This document shows, one piece after another, positions 1 to 12,754 of a stretch of DNA of 64,000 nt. The DNA is taken from contig OZ005619.1 of the NCBI GenBank assembly GCA_963930655.1, positions 19,925,752 to 19,989,751 on the forward strand. The letters run 5' to 3'. Within the stretch, counting starts at the first letter, position 1. Each line of letters begins with the position of its first letter. The position numbers were made by a program, and so were the translations under genes. This stretch comes from Myrica gale (Eukaryota > Streptophyta > Magnoliopsida > Fagales > Myricaceae). The notes under the pieces are model-generated. The model did not search any database. It saw only the letters and a list, made by a program, of their open reading frames with translations, and had not been told where the DNA came from.

Positions 1-53
1 TCTAAGACGGAGTTCTGTGTTCTTTTTTCCTTCTTAAGGTAAATATATTCCAG

Positions 54-3000
54 GGGATCACCTTGCCTGATGCGCCAAAGTTTGGAAAGGTTTTTGGAGG
101 ACAATTTGTTGGACAGGCAAGATTAAGCTACTTCCACTTTTTCTCTCTGATTTATACTACTGGAGTGTTTTTTTAAAAGTAATTTTCAATAGACAAGGGA
201 AATAAGTGACCACAGATTGTGACAGCCTGTGTAGTATGGCAGAATCTTTCTCTTATTCATTTGCATGCCTGATATATAGATATCTCGTCGCTTGTGAGTT
301 CATTAAGATAATTTGTTTCAAGAAATGGATGAAATATTACTTTCTTGAAATGGTCTTTAAGGTTGAATAGAGAGCATGGAGGCTTACTTTTTTCCATTGT
401 CAACATGGTGCTTGATCTTGAGAATTCCCAGACACTTTGGGGCATTTAATTGCCTTACATTTCTTCACATTCATCTTCTAGTTTGCATTGATTATTTACA
501 CCAAAAACTGCAGATGTCATGTATAAATTCACGTCGTCTGGATTTCTCTGTGCATGATTTCAAGTTACGTTAAATATGTTTCTATTGTAATTTATTCGTC
601 AACTTTTATTTCTATTTTTTGACTAGGTGCTACACGAGTAGTCAGCCAATTGCATCTATCTCTCACTTCATTATGTTTTGGGATAATATCTGCGGCTCAA
701 AACTTATATTTTGTCTAGTTGACCTAGTTACACCGACAAATACACAATGGAGTTCGAATTCGCTGCAGCTTTTTGCGTACTCTTAAAGACAATGTTTGAT
801 GTGCAGGCATTGGCTGCAGCATCAAAAACTGTTGATTGTCTAAAGGTTGTCCATAGCTTGCATGCTTATTTCCTTCTTGTGGGGGATTTTGACAGTAAGT
901 GCATCTTTATGAGCTTGCGTGCGTACTCTTTTCTTTCCCCTGATAATATTCATTTATTGAATATTTTATCCATCTTCCCATGAGGGTGGCCCATATATTG
1001 ACTTTCCAGAATGAGTGCATGAATTTACTCACTGAACCCACCTTTACTTTTCTTGACTTATAATTTGATGATATCCTAAACAAAGACAACGTGATTTGGT
1101 GGAGAAAAAACTTATGTATGCATAAGAAACCCATAAATTATTGGCCCTAAAAAATCTCATATGTTGGGATTCTTACTCCTCTCCCTATATGAGTTATTTC
1201 CTTACATTCACTTTTGAAAGTTAGATTTTCCTGGATGGATGGACAAATTTGAGAATAAAAGGTAGTTTGGAAGATTGATACTCTAGGGAGGTTTCATTTG
1301 TGCTGCTTAATTTGGCTAATTGGTTTTCAGTCAGGTCTATGATCCCAATAATGACAGATTGAGGTGTAGTTTATTTAAAACTAAGATAGGTAGGGCATTG
1401 CTTGGTGTTTGGTGGGGGACTTTAATTAGATTCCTGTGTGAAGGGTGTGGTTTTATTTCTCAACCACTATGATAGAATTTTCAGACTGTCTTAAGATTCC
1501 AATCCAGATAGAATTTTCAGACTGCCTCTCGATTCAAATATTCTTTTTTTTTTATAAGTAATTCAAATATTCTTGATCTCCCTTTACAGGGTGGTTGTAG
1601 TTCTCAACACCATCCTGATCGACTAAAAATGAGATTGGAGGTCCCTAGTCAGCTCCATATCAAGTTTACATTCATTTTGTATTTCTTTTTTGTGGTTAAC
1701 CTTGCTTTCTTTGAGCATCTTGTTTTCTGCGGGCAAATCCCACAATATTTTTCATTTGAGCGAATCCATAACCAAGGAGAAATGCAAACAAAATCTTGCT
1801 TTCCAATGGTTTCTGTGCTTGAAGTTTGCATGTTAATTCCTCATTCAACATATATCCATGCACTGCTGCGCTGTTAGAGATACAGTGTTGATGCTAGAGG
1901 TATTGCTTTTGTATCTTAACAATTTTGATCCCACAGCTTAACTTTATTGCATAAAGATAGTATTACTTTCGATGTAACTCTGTCCATTATCTTTTCTCGT
2001 GGAATATCACAAATTTTGCAGGAAAGTTCTTAATTTATGATGTATGTATACATGCTTTTGTAGTGCCAATTGTATATCAAGTTCACCGACTACGTGATGG
2101 AAAAAGCTTTGCTATCCGAAAAGTAGATGCGATACAAAAGGGAAACCTTGTATTCACATTGCTCGCTTCATTTCAAGTATGCAGTTAATTGTAATTATTT
2201 TTTTTGGATAAATTTTGACCAGTTAATTGTAATTATTTTTGGGAGTGGGATTTGGAATTTCGATTGTAGAGGATTTTTATCACCATGCGTCTTGCTTGCT
2301 TTGATATGGAATGTACTCTTTGAGGCTGGAATGCTCAAATATTGTTTTGGCCACAAATAATAATTCGGTTAAGTCGATTTTATAGAAAGAAGAAGAAGGG
2401 TTTGACCACCAGGAAGCAATAATGCCTTCTGTACCTGCTCCAGAGATGGTAGCCTAAATGTGATTTCGTTTTCTTTTTTCCCTAAGCTATATGTGCTTTC
2501 TTTTATTTAGTAGAGTTTTCCTGCATGTTGAATTTCTAATGTTGATCTTGCCCAGCTTTTGTCAATGGAAGAGCTACGTGAGAGACGTCTTACTGATCCT
2601 CGTCTTCCAAGGTAAGATTCATAGTTAGCATTTGGAATATCTATAGCAACACTATGGTAAATGTAAATGATTCATCTTCCTCCTTTATTATATTTTTTCA
2701 TATAATTGTTTGGGTGTTATTATTTTGTTTGTTATCTTGTTGATGACCATTTATCCTCCATATAATTTCCGTAGTTGCTTAGTGAGCTATTGAACAAGGC
2801 AAACTATTAAGCAAGCCTAAATGTGTGCGTGTTTGCTACACCTTATTAAAGTTTTTAGGGTTAATTACAAAAAACCCCCCACAAACTTGTATGTCAATCT
2901 CAAATACCCCCTGAACAAAAAATCGTTACAACCCGGCCCCATGTATTACATGGCACGTTGCAATTCGACTGTGCACCCAGATTCAGCGTTAAAGTGCACG

Positions 3001-6000
3001 TTATCCGTCACATGTGAAGGGCACATGACGCCCAGACCACTCGAAAAGACCAGATTGCCCCTCTCATGCACTTACAGTTCGACTGAAGCTTCTGAAGCAC
3101 CTTCTTCTTCAACTTCTCGTTTTCAACTCCATCCAAACCGCCATCCCCACCTCTATCCTTTCCTCCAGCTAACCCACCGTTTGGGTCTCGACAGTGTCCA
3201 TCCCCCCGTATCAATGCAGAAACACCGGATTTCAAGCTTGCAACCCGCCAGAAAACTGCGTAATTCCAATTGGACCCTTCAACAAGCTGGCACAAGCCCT
3301 GCTGCACACCCAAATCACCAGGTGGTTTCACTAAATTCAACACGTGTTCCGAAGCCGACGCAACCAAGAACTCACACGCTTCTGTACCCAATACTGACTC
3401 CACCAAGGCCCTGTCTTCTTCATTCACCCAAAATTTCTCACCCATCTTTCTCCTTCGACAGTTGGTATCCTACTAAAACCCCCACCGAAAATACAATTTA
3501 TAAATTAGATTCCAGAGACATTTTACGAAGATCAAACAAATATCTAAATCCAGGTCTATCCAGAAGAAAGATCCTTCAATCCATTGACGAAAATTATCAG
3601 TTTCTTCCGAAGCCTAAAAGATTCTGAAATTATAATACCACAATCAAACTCAGTGGATTTCAGACACTTATCTCTACACATTAAAAAGCAGATCTTTGAA
3701 CCAACCTCTTAAAAAACACATCACTTCCCTCCGAAGCTCAGTTCTCAATACCCCAAAATTTTCAGGGAATTCGTGTTTACCCACTAACCAAATATCTGGA
3801 ATATAAAAACTGTTCAGTTCGTTTCAAAGCTCAAGTTCAATAAGTAACAGAAGTAGGTTACAAGACTCAACAGTCTCGGGGAAAACTGAGGAGTAGTAGA
3901 CTTACCGGAAAATTCTCCCGGGGGTCCTGTAGTCGAGATTAAGCTTCCAGATCTTCCAGTCTCACCTGAGTACCACAAAATCACCAGACAAGGAATTTGG
4001 TCAGCAGCAGATCTGACGGGAGAGGCAAGGAATTTGGGGTTGATGTTCAGTCGAACTGTAAGGGCACGAGAGGGGCAATCTGGTCTTTTCGAGTGGTCTG
4101 GTTGTCATGTGCCCTGCACATGTGATGGAAAACGTGCACTTTAACGCCGAATCTGGGTGCACAGCCGAATTGCAACGTGCCACGTAATACATGGGGCCGG
4201 GTTGTAACGATTTTTTGTTCAGGGGGTATTTGAGATTGATATACAAGTTCGTGGGGGGGGGGGTTTGTAATTACCCAAGTTTTCAATTTTGCTGTGAGAC
4301 ATGCCTTATTCTTTTAAGTCCTTCAGTCCTTGTTAAATCAGTATTTTGGAATTAATTGGATAACTTATATTGTGATCCATTTTTTAGAGTTATTTGGTTT
4401 AAGAAGAATGATTGGAGAATCTTTAATGGATAAGGTACTCAAAATATGGAAGAAATGGTAGATTCTTTTTGGTTTTGGAAGGCTATGATTTTGGAATAAG
4501 CCTGCCCCATAAACAAGCAAAACCATAGATACAATGCAATCACCTGTCATGTTTGTCTACGCATGTGAATGCCTCTGACTCTAGTGATGGTGTACTCCAA
4601 TAATTAACTATCTATATTACAGGAAAAAATATAGTTGAATAAAACCACCTCGGGCAGAGGTATGGGAATCTCTCTCTCTCTCTCTCTCTCTAAGGAGATG
4701 CAGCCTTTGCAATTGGCAAAGTGCAGAAATTATATGCAATAGACCTTCTCTATTCTGCCAGATACAATAGTATGATTGTTCATCGTATGCTTGAATCAAA
4801 TTTGCACAAGAGGAAGAGCCCAAAGTTCGGCCAATACAAGAAAGGGCTACGTATAGGTGTCTTAGGACCTTGAGATAAATGAACCAATTAAAGCATGGCA
4901 TGTGGACTGTACATATACATTTTCTCATTAGATACATTAGTCAACCAATTCGCCCACCCAATAGATTCATTTCGCCTAGAGGTTTTTCTCCCTAAAAGGT
5001 TCATCCTCCAAAAAGATCTATCTCCCCGGTAGTGCATGAACCAAAATTTATAATACATAACTGTAAAATGCACCAAGAGAATATATAGTCATCTGTACTT
5101 GCTTTGAGGATAAGTTTCTATTTGCGCATTGCTAGACTCATTATTTAGTTATCTATGCTGAAGGATATACTGAGTATTGTTGACAGTATACTTTCATACC
5201 AAGCTAGTTTTATGATACCTTTGGATGTATGGATAAGTATTCCGTAAGATAGCATACAAATGGGAACATGCAAATGAACCATGTTTTCTCCCATATGGGA
5301 TGTTTCGACAGAGGCTTCATAGGGTCCCCATATAAAGGAAACCAGAATAGCGGGAAGGTACCAGCTTAAGCCTAAGCATGATGTCAACCGTAAATATGTG
5401 TATGTTCTGCTTTGTCTGGAGGATACACACCAGAAAATTTTCTATAACATGACGTGTCAGCTTGGTTAAAAGGAACTTCTTGAATGCTATCAATCGTATG
5501 CTTCTATTTTTGGGAAGTGAGAGAGACAAGCATTGGATCTTTTGAGGCAGTTCGTTTCTGCTCTCCTCATGTTTGTTTTGAGTAGCTTTTGCTGGTTTTC
5601 CCTCTGGTGTGTGAGTTGCAGTACTATGAAGTTGGATGGATTTCCCTTGCATTGTACCAAAAAGACCATCTTTTTTGATTACCAGCATGACAATTGCACA
5701 CGTAAAAGGTCTGTTTGGGTCTAGGATTGAATCTAAATTTTCATCTCGAATAATTGAAATATCGGCTATTATTGTTCAGGACCTACCGGAACAAGGTGGC
5801 CAAAACAGCATTTGTCCCTTGGCCCATAGAGATACGGTTTTGTGAGCCCAAAACTTCAACCAATCAGAGTAAATCTCCTCCAAGGTTAGCGTGGTTTCGT
5901 GTGTTGGATATTTATGAGCTGAATAGGCACATCACTTGTTCAAATATGGGTGCCTGTATTTGTTGCGCACATATCTATGTTGACATGCCCTATCTTATGA

Positions 6001-7679
6001 TTACATGTTAACTCTATTGCAGTCTTAGATATTGGTTTAGAGCAAGAGGTAAACTCTCAGATGATCAAGCCTTGCACAGGTAAGCAAATCTTTTTGAAAA
6101 CATATATCAAAGTTTATTCCTATGAGATTTGATGGATTGGAGGTCATGAGTTCGAGTGTTGTGTTATATAGAGCAAGACCATCCTACTAACCCATTAACT
6201 TCATATCATTAAACTCTCATTGGAGCTGAGATCAGTTTATGGTTCCATCCGACATACTTTTCATGTCAGGTGCCTTAGCAGATAAGGTGCTATTATAGTC
6301 ATGCCTAGGTAAGAATTGCAACCTGTGGCTGCCCTGGCTACTTTTTTTGGATATCCTATTGTGTTGGTTAGTTATGCATAACGCAATGATACAAATCTCG
6401 ACTTGTAATGTGCCTTGGTGTCTTTCCGTGTAAATTCTAAGGGCATAGGTGATCGTGATGGTGATGTGAATTTGAAGCTAGTCTTGAAAATACGAATCTA
6501 GAAAGTTCCATTTTTCCTGTTTCTATTCATATTGACGGTTTCGTGAAATAAATCTTCATCAAGTTTGCTCCTGATAATTGATGATATTCTAGACAAAGGT
6601 CCAATATTTGTTCTTAATCTTTTGACATGCTCTTTTGGTCATTTGCAGATGTGTAGTAGCATATGCTTCAGATCTAATATTTCTTAATATAAGTGTGAAT
6701 CCTCACAGAAGGAAGGGTTTGAAGACAAATTCTGTTAGCCTAGACCACTCGTAAGTATCTCAGTTTTACCAATGTGATTAAGCAATTAATGACAAACCTG
6801 GGTGACAAATAGGTCAAAATTTTGAAGAACGTGCATATGTTCAGTATGAGGTTGATAATATATGTCTCATTGTGTGATGACCCTCAACCAGTTATATGTC
6901 TAAAAAGATGACCAAGTCTTTCATTGCTAACCTGGTTTTAGAGATTTCAAAAAAGGTCACTGTTTTTCTTTCAGAGTGGGTCAATTCCTTTAGTGCATGC
7001 TGAATAGATGACTGCTTTTGCTTATCAGAACTATAGTTCTCAATCACCCAAAAAGAAAATGACGTTTATGGTCATGAATTCCTGTCTATCTGTTGACAAA
7101 CATAACATGCATATAGTCAATGGTGATATATGCATCTGATCTCACTGTTGTAATTGATTGAAGAGATTATTTCTTTTGCTACTTTTGTGTTTCTATCAAA
7201 TATTATAATTTTTTTTATTGCCATCTCAGGATGTGGTTCCACCGGGTTCTCAGAGCTGATGACTGGTTATTATTTGTCGTACGTGTCATAACATGTTTGA
7301 TTTTCATCTCAAAAGTTGTGTTAAGATGCTGATACATCCAGGTTTTTACAGATACACAGTCCTTCTGCTCACAATGCGCGTGGCTTTGTTTCAGGCCAAA
7401 TGTTCAATCAAAAGGGAGAGGTAGATCTAGATTCAATTATTTTCCATCCATAGCACAAACAATTTTCTTTCCCAGTCTTCTTTCGGTTTCAGCACGCCCC
7501 CTCGATCTTTTTTCCCGTTTTGGCATCTCCTTGCTGTTGTTTCTCTTCATCCAAGTGGAGTCTGTGGTCATGAGCTGATTTTATGGATACCTTAATGGCA
7601 GCTCGTTGTAACATTAACTCAAGAGGGCCTGTTAAGGACGGCAAGAACTCCAAATCAACCTGCCACGTCGAAGCTTTGA
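54..7679 (+). CDS. ACH2: Acyl-CoA thioesterase II, peroxisomal, ACH2-like (5' part outside window)
   Basis: Hydrolyses acyl-CoA to free fatty acid and CoA, probably in peroxisomes. Eleven exons fit one frame: 54-116, 807-894, 2064-2176, 2386-2448, 2556-2611, 5780-5884, 6023-6079, 6649-6750, 7230-7278, 7352-7420 and 7602-7679, giving 280 residues. Seen: TesB-type hot-dog motifs FGGQFVGQA near the start, LDHSMWFHR (family catalytic Asp) and TQEGLLR (catalytic Gln) near the end. The last residues are Ser-Lys-Leu, a canonical PTS1 peroxisome signal. Arabidopsis ACH2 is about 427 aa with an N-terminal cyclic-nucleotide-binding domain, so roughly 145 residues should lie upstream of the window. Intron 1 has a GC donor (117-118). 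Intron 5 (2612-5779) carries a Pack-MULE. All exon phases agree and there is no stop, so the gene looks functional. Confidence 0.95.
2858..4276. mobile_element. Pack-MULE (non-autonomous Mutator-like element) in ACH2 intron 5
   Basis: The ends are long inverted repeats of about 225 bp (2858-3084 and 4050-4276), starting GGGTTAATTAC on the left and GGGTAATTAC on the right when read inward. The flanks are a 9-bp target duplication with one mismatch: aagttttta at 2849-2857 and aagttttca at 4277-4285. Long terminal inverted repeats with a 9-bp duplication are the signature of Mutator-like elements. There is no transposase. The centre holds a fragment of a bHLH transcription-factor gene, so it fits the Pack-MULE class. 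The total length is 1,419 bp. Confidence 0.88.
3090..3445 (-). pseudogene. Captured 5' fragment of a bHLH3/JAM3-like (bHLH-MYC N-domain) transcription factor
   Basis: On the minus strand an ATG at 3445 opens a reading frame that begins [20 protein letters not shown] and continues through [24 protein letters not shown] and KKKVLQKL. These match the start of the bHLH-MYC_N domain of plant bHLH3/bHLH13 (JAM) repressors of jasmonate responses, closest in memory to bHLH3. Only about 115 residues of the gene are present; the frame then runs into the element's terminal repeat. The bHLH DNA-binding region is absent. The bases from 3446 to about 4045 are probably the captured leader or promoter of the same donor gene. 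The fragment lies antisense to the host thioesterase intron. It has no internal stop, so capture may be fairly recent. Confidence 0.85.
4669..4691. repeat. (TC)n microsatellite
   Basis: Uninterrupted TC dinucleotide run inside ACH2 intron 5. The rest of this intron outside the Pack-MULE shows nothing recognisable. Confidence 0.95.
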
Positions 7680-7859
7680 ACTGCTCTACGATATGTCGTA
7701 GAGGATAGTAAACTAAACTGCTGGTGATTCATATACGTTAAGCTGTCAAGATTTGTCCCAGATTTTCCTTCTATGTAAATAATGAACAGGTATCCGTGCC
7801 TACTGGAAATTACAATTGGCGGATTGTTCGTGGATTCTCCCACTGTGTATCATCGTCTT

Positions 7860-8540
7860 TCATGTAAAAGCAAATGACCATAATGGTGATTCTGCTAATA
7901 TTTATTATAAGGGTTTTGATATTTTGTACTTATTTATTATTTTTGTTAACTATTAATTTTGATATTTAATTTTTTTAGTTATTTTAAACATAAAATGATT
8001 TTTTGGAGCTTGAAATATTAAAAAGTAAGTTATTCTACATAATAAAGGAAAAAAAAAGAGTTTATACGAAAAGGGAAAAAAAAAAGAAAGAAAGAAGAGG
8101 AGGATCGAGGCATGAAAGGTGGTGGATTATTAAAAAAAAGATACATTAAAGTGGTGGCCTGTTAAAATTAATTTTAATTTGATAAAATAATCTCTCTTTA
8201 AAAAAAAAAATTAATATAAAAAAATTTATGCAAATTATTTTTTTTTATTTTCAACAATTTCAATAAATCATTCCTAATTTTTATTACCAAAATTTTGGAG
8301 TAAGCGCAAACAACTGGACATTTAGATCAATGCAGACAAACCCGGTCCCCAAGTGATCGGTCCGGTCCTTGTATAATCAACCAAACTTTTTTTATTCACA
8401 TTTTCATCCACAGAAGACTGATAAATAAGAAAATTCTCCCCCGATTCACCGATTGGCCGATTTGTTCCTTTTACGTTAGACATCCGATAGCTCGAAGCAA
8501 TTACCCGTATACGCTTTTTCATTATACGCGAATAATCGAA
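7860..8540. other. AT-rich intergenic spacer
   Basis: Between the thioesterase stop and the SKIP4 leader lies very AT-rich sequence with several A and T runs (about 7,900-8,290) and no believable gene. It should contain the 3' end of the thioesterase transcript and the SKIP4 promoter, but no site can be assigned with confidence. Confidence 0.6.
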
Positions 8541-9309
8541 CCCACAGCTCTCAACGTAATTGTCACAGGTCTGTTTCCTCCAAATTCTTTCAGCTTCTGA
8601 AATGGTTGCGATCCCACCTCTTCGTCGTTTGGTTCACGGTTTACTTGCGACTTGTACTTTCAAAGATTCAATTGAAAAATCTATATACCACTCTCCTTTT
8701 TCCATCTTCATCTGGAATATATTAAATTAGTATGTTTTCCGGCCAATTATCTTGATGTTCATAACCTTCTGTTTGGATCCTAAGAATTGTTTCTGGAAAA
8801 AATTGAAAATGTCATACTTTCTTTCTACCTGGGTTTGCTCTGGTCGTTGAAATGTATCCATTTTATTTCTTTGGTTAGTTGTCGTTTGATTTCTTAGCTT
8901 CCAAACAGAGGCAACGGTTTGTTTCTTTCTGTACTGAACTATTTAATTGATCTGAAGCAGGGGTGAGTTCGGTTGGGATTAAACTTTGAGATTCTTTTCG
9001 CCTTTGAAAAGTGGATTTTGGGAGGAATTTGGTAAGGATTGAGAGATTGTAGTCTGCGTAACTGTGTGTTTCCGTATGCTGAGCGGTCTAGTGGAATTTG
9101 AAATCAGGTCAACAATGCCATTATTTTTAGATGTTTGAAGTATTTGATTGTCCTATGTCTTCCATACCACTAAGGACTTAGTATGGTCAAATTGCAAATG
9201 CTTATTTAGGTATTGAAAGCCCAAGTTTGTGGTTGGTTGTCAGGTTTCTGTAAATGTTGCATGTTTGAGAGGCTTACGGCTCCTTTGCTCATCTTGCAGG
9301 CTTTGAATT

Positions 9310-11163
9310 ATGCACTCTATTGCAATGCAGCATCTAAATAGTGGATCAGACGGCATTTCTCAATTGGAATTTACTGAACCTCCTTTAATTTGTGGACTTC
9401 CAGATGACATTGCTCTTTCTTGCCTAGCTAGAGTTCCTCGAAAGTACCATACACTCCTCAAGTGTGTTTCAAAGAGATTGAGAGACCTAGTATGCAGTGA
9501 AGAGTGGCAGTCTTACCGTCTGAAGCATAAGCTCAGTGAGACTTGGATTTATGCCTTGTGTCAAGACAAATTTGAGCAGGTTTGCTGTTACGTGTTGGAC
9601 CCCAACTCATCAAGAAGATGTTGGAAGCCCATCCATGGGCTTCCACCACGCACCTTGAAGAGAAAGGGCATTGGTTTTGAAGTGCTGGGGAAGAAAGTCT
9701 ACTTGTTGGGTGGCTGTGGTTGGTCTGAAGATGCTAGCAATGAAGTCTATTGTTATGATGCTTCAGGGAACACTTGGAGTGCCGCTGCTCCATTGGCAAC
9801 TGCGAGGTAATACTTTTTGCTTGCACTACAAAGTTATTTGCGTACTGTTAATGAAGTTTTTACTGGATATTTACCCAAAAAATGTTTTTTTTCCGGGTGT
9901 GTCTCATCTTCACTTTCTGAATAATGCTTAATCATGCAGTGCATGGAATCCATATGATTCTCTCTTCATTTTTTATCATTGGCCAGGTGTAACTTCTGTA
10001 GACAGTGAGAACCATTGGATTTTTTCATACCCTTTTGTTGAGTGCATTCACAAAATAAAGGCCTTTGTTTTCTTAGATTTGCAAGAAAATGAGACTGGCT
10101 GCTAATATTTTTCTGAATTAGGGCTGGGTTTGCCTTTAAAAGTCTGGGAACAAAAATCTGGCAAGATTTGCCTTTAAAAGTCCTGATTTCAGCGCTCAAT
10201 CCTTGATGCCTTCCTACTCCTCTCTCTTCTTCCCTTTCTCCTTCCCTTGCATTTGTCTCTTCTTGTTTGATATGGCCTTCATTGGCATATGGCGCCTTTA
10301 ATGTTTTTGAGACAATAATGAATCCGTTCTGGGAGAGACAAGAACATGATCTATGAGGAAGGAAAAACGTGATGAAGATTGTTCAACTATGGGGTGTATT
10401 TATGTTTTACTAATTGATCATACATCTAACTCTCTTGGCTATTCATGCATGCACACTGTGATATCCTTCTTCATCACATCTTTCCTTCCTCATAAATCAT
10501 CTTCTTTTCTCTGGCACTCGGGACAACTGGAACTCATCTTGCAGTTTCTGTGTATTCAGGTGTTATTTTGCTTGTGAAGTTTTGGATGAGAAAATATATG
10601 TCATCGGTGGGTTTGGTTCAAATTCAAGCAGTCCACATTCTTGGGAGACTTATGATCCTTGCACAAGCAACTCGAAATCTCAGTCAGACCCGAACATTGT
10701 TCCTGAAATTGGAGATTCCATAGTCATGGATGGGAAGATCTATATTCGCTGCAGCACTTTTGTTGCACCTTCTCATGTGCATGCAGTGGCTTATGAACCA
10801 TCGAGTGGCACTTGGCAACCCTCAGATGCTGACATGGTGTCAGGATGGCGGGGTCCAGCAGTTGTTGTTGAAGGTACCCTGTACGTATTGGATCAGAGTT
10901 CCGGAACCAGGCTGATAATGTGGCAGAAGGAGACCAGGGAGTGGGTGCCAGTTGGGAGGCTGTCACCGTTGCTTACAAGACCCCCCTGCCAGATAGTTGC
11001 TATAGGTAAAAGTATCTTTGTTGTGGGAAAGGGGCTTAGCACTGTGGTCATCGATGTTGGTAATGCAGGGAACATGGAAGGAGTATTGCTGAGTTCTTCT
11101 ATACCTAAAATTAAATTAACTTCCGATGATGATGTAATTAGCTGTAAATGCTTAGCAATATGA
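9310..11163 (+). CDS. SKIP4: F-box/kelch-repeat protein SKIP4
   Basis: Substrate-recognition subunit of an SCF (SKP1-cullin-F-box) ubiquitin ligase. Exons 9310-9806 and 10560-11163 join in phase to give 366 residues, close to the family length of about 360. Seen: an F-box around residues 28-70 (ICGLPDDIALSCLARVPRKY, then CVSKRLRDLV), followed by kelch-type repeats with glycine pairs and Trp spacing (YLLGGCGW, VIGGFGSNSS, WRGPAVVVEG). The ATG follows an acceptor at 9299 (cttgcag), so the leader probably contains an intron upstream. The end (SCKCLAI, TGA) is clean. The family assignment rests on overall resemblance to Arabidopsis SKIP4 (At3g61350). The target protein is unknown. A longer frame through the second exon in another phase is a shadow. 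Confidence 0.93.
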
Positions 11164-11757
11164 GTTTTGTCGGTATAAGTGCTGAAATTAGCTGTTGTAT
11201 AGTGCTCTGATTATGGTACATGATTTGGGGGCACATTGGGACACCCCTTGGTGATGAATTATTCATGCTCTCTTAATTTTTGTGTAAAACTCCGAAAGCT
11301 TGTGAAAGTAGCAGTAATACTTTTTGTTGGAAATATGCACCCAGACATCTGAATAAATGTATGTTCCAGCACCCCACGTTGTAGAACGCGACTCTGTAGG
11401 AGTGCTGATTATTCGAAGGGTACGAGACCAACCACAAAGACATCATTTTTTCACCCTTGGAAAGTGGGAGACAGATATAGGTTAGCGAGAAGAAACTGAT
11501 TTCTAGTCTTACCCACGGAACATCGGGATGACTCAGTAATCAGCTACCCAGGATCTGGCTATTCGTCTGTTCCCATTGTCTTAGTGCCTGCTAATCTTAT
11601 GGAAAGAAGGCCTCCCAAGTCAACCAATTCATTTTAACTTCGTATACCCAGCTCAGCGTTCCCATAAAGAAAGGGACAACAGACAGAAATTGCAAGTAAA
11701 AATGTAAAGGAATGTAACTTGGCTGGTTCACAGAGCTTTTACTTTTATCATACATTT
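11164..11757. other. SKIP4 3' region and spacer
   Basis: Non-coding. The first 150-200 bases are probably the SKIP4 3' untranslated region. Nothing else recognisable is present before the TRIM element. Confidence 0.5.
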
Positions 11758-11762
11758 CCAAA

Positions 11763-12754
11763 TGTTAAGACTAAAATAAAAGAGAATAAAAATTTAGACT
11801 AAAAGAGAGAGAGAGAGGAGAAGTGAGACACAAGATTTAAGTGGTTCGGTCCATAGACCTACATCCACTGTGGGAAGGCCCAAATGGGCAGATGTGTGTA
11901 CTCACTGGTGTAAGGATGAGATTACAGAGAGGCTTTATTTATAAGTCTTTGATTGCAATAGCCCACATTGCTTTAGCAATGTGGGACTAACTCTAATACT
12001 CCCCCGCAAACGCAAGGTGGATACACGTTGAGTTTGGACTAGAAAAAGAAATTCCCCATAAGAAAAATGGCGTCGGAGGATGGCCAGAGAGGGGCAGACA
12101 GTCGCCGGAAGATGGCCGGAATCTGACCGGAGAGGCCGACAATCGCCTGAAGATGGCCGGAGAGGGTCGCCGGAATGGGGAAGACGCCGGAAGGTCGTCA
12201 GAGGAATGCCGGACGGGGCGCCGGAAGGCCCGAGAGAAGACGTCGGAAGGTCGCCGGAGGAATGCCGGACGGGGCACCGGAAGGCCCGAAAGAAGACGCC
12301 GGAAGGTCGCCGGAGGAATGCCGGACGGGGCGCCGGAAGGCCCTAGAGAAGATGCCGGAATTTTACCGGAATGATGCCGGATGGGCGCCGGAAGGCCCAA
12401 GAGAAGAACTAAAATAGGCCGGACTGGACTAGGCCGAAACTAGGCCAAGCTAAGCCAACAAGAGTGCTGACCAGCCTGAGCCAAAATGGGCCACAGGATC
12501 GAAATGCCTCTGATACCATGTTAAGACTAAAATAAAAGAGAATAAAAATTTAGACTAAAAGAGAGAGAGAGAGGAGAAGTGAGACACAAGATTTAAGTGG
12601 TTCGGTCCATAGACCTACATCCACTGTGGGAAGGCCCAAATGGGCAGATGTGTGTACTCACTGGTGTAAGGATGAGATTACAGAGAGGCTTTATTTATAA
12701 GTCTTTGATTGCAATAGCCCACATTGCTTTAGCAATGTGGGACTAACTCTAATA
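11763..12754 (-). mobile_element. TRIM (terminal-repeat retrotransposon in miniature), complete
   Basis: Two direct repeats of 236 bp (11763-11998 and 12519-12754) appear identical by eye over their whole length. They are flanked by a perfect 5-bp target duplication, ccaaa (11758-11762 and 12755-12759). Orientation is minus: beside the right repeat lies TGGTATCAGAGG on the minus strand (12507-12518), which matches the primer-binding site for initiator tRNA-Met. Beside the left repeat lies a purine-rich tract (minus-strand TTTGCGGGGGAG, 11999-12010). The 520-bp interior has no gag or pol and includes a GC-rich minisatellite. Small size, primer site, polypurine tract and no coding capacity define a TRIM. 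Identical repeats imply a recent insertion. One LTR end reads TA rather than TG. Confidence 0.93.
12180..12375. repeat. 56-bp GC-rich minisatellite inside the TRIM
   Basis: The unit containing aatgccggac recurs at 12205, 12261 and 12317, a 56-bp period, with about three and a half copies. Shorter ccgga-rich words continue on both sides (about 12080-12390). Copies differ at a few bases. The repeat keeps several frames open and creates arginine/glycine-rich pseudo-ORFs, but nothing supports translation. Confidence 0.9.

Noticed and set aside
2821-3627. 268-codon plus-strand open frame over the Pack-MULE
   Set aside because: It is antisense to the bHLH fragment and runs through the terminal inverted repeat. 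The Ser/Pro/His-rich composition is typical of a shadow frame.
12180-12375. Regular repeats that might suggest a CRISPR array
   Set aside because: The repeats are contiguous with no unique spacers and lie in a plant retrotransposon.
11993-12417. Several 70-135 codon Arg/Gly/Pro-rich open frames on both strands
   Set aside because: They are produced by the GC-rich 56-bp minisatellite inside the TRIM; TRIMs do not encode proteins.
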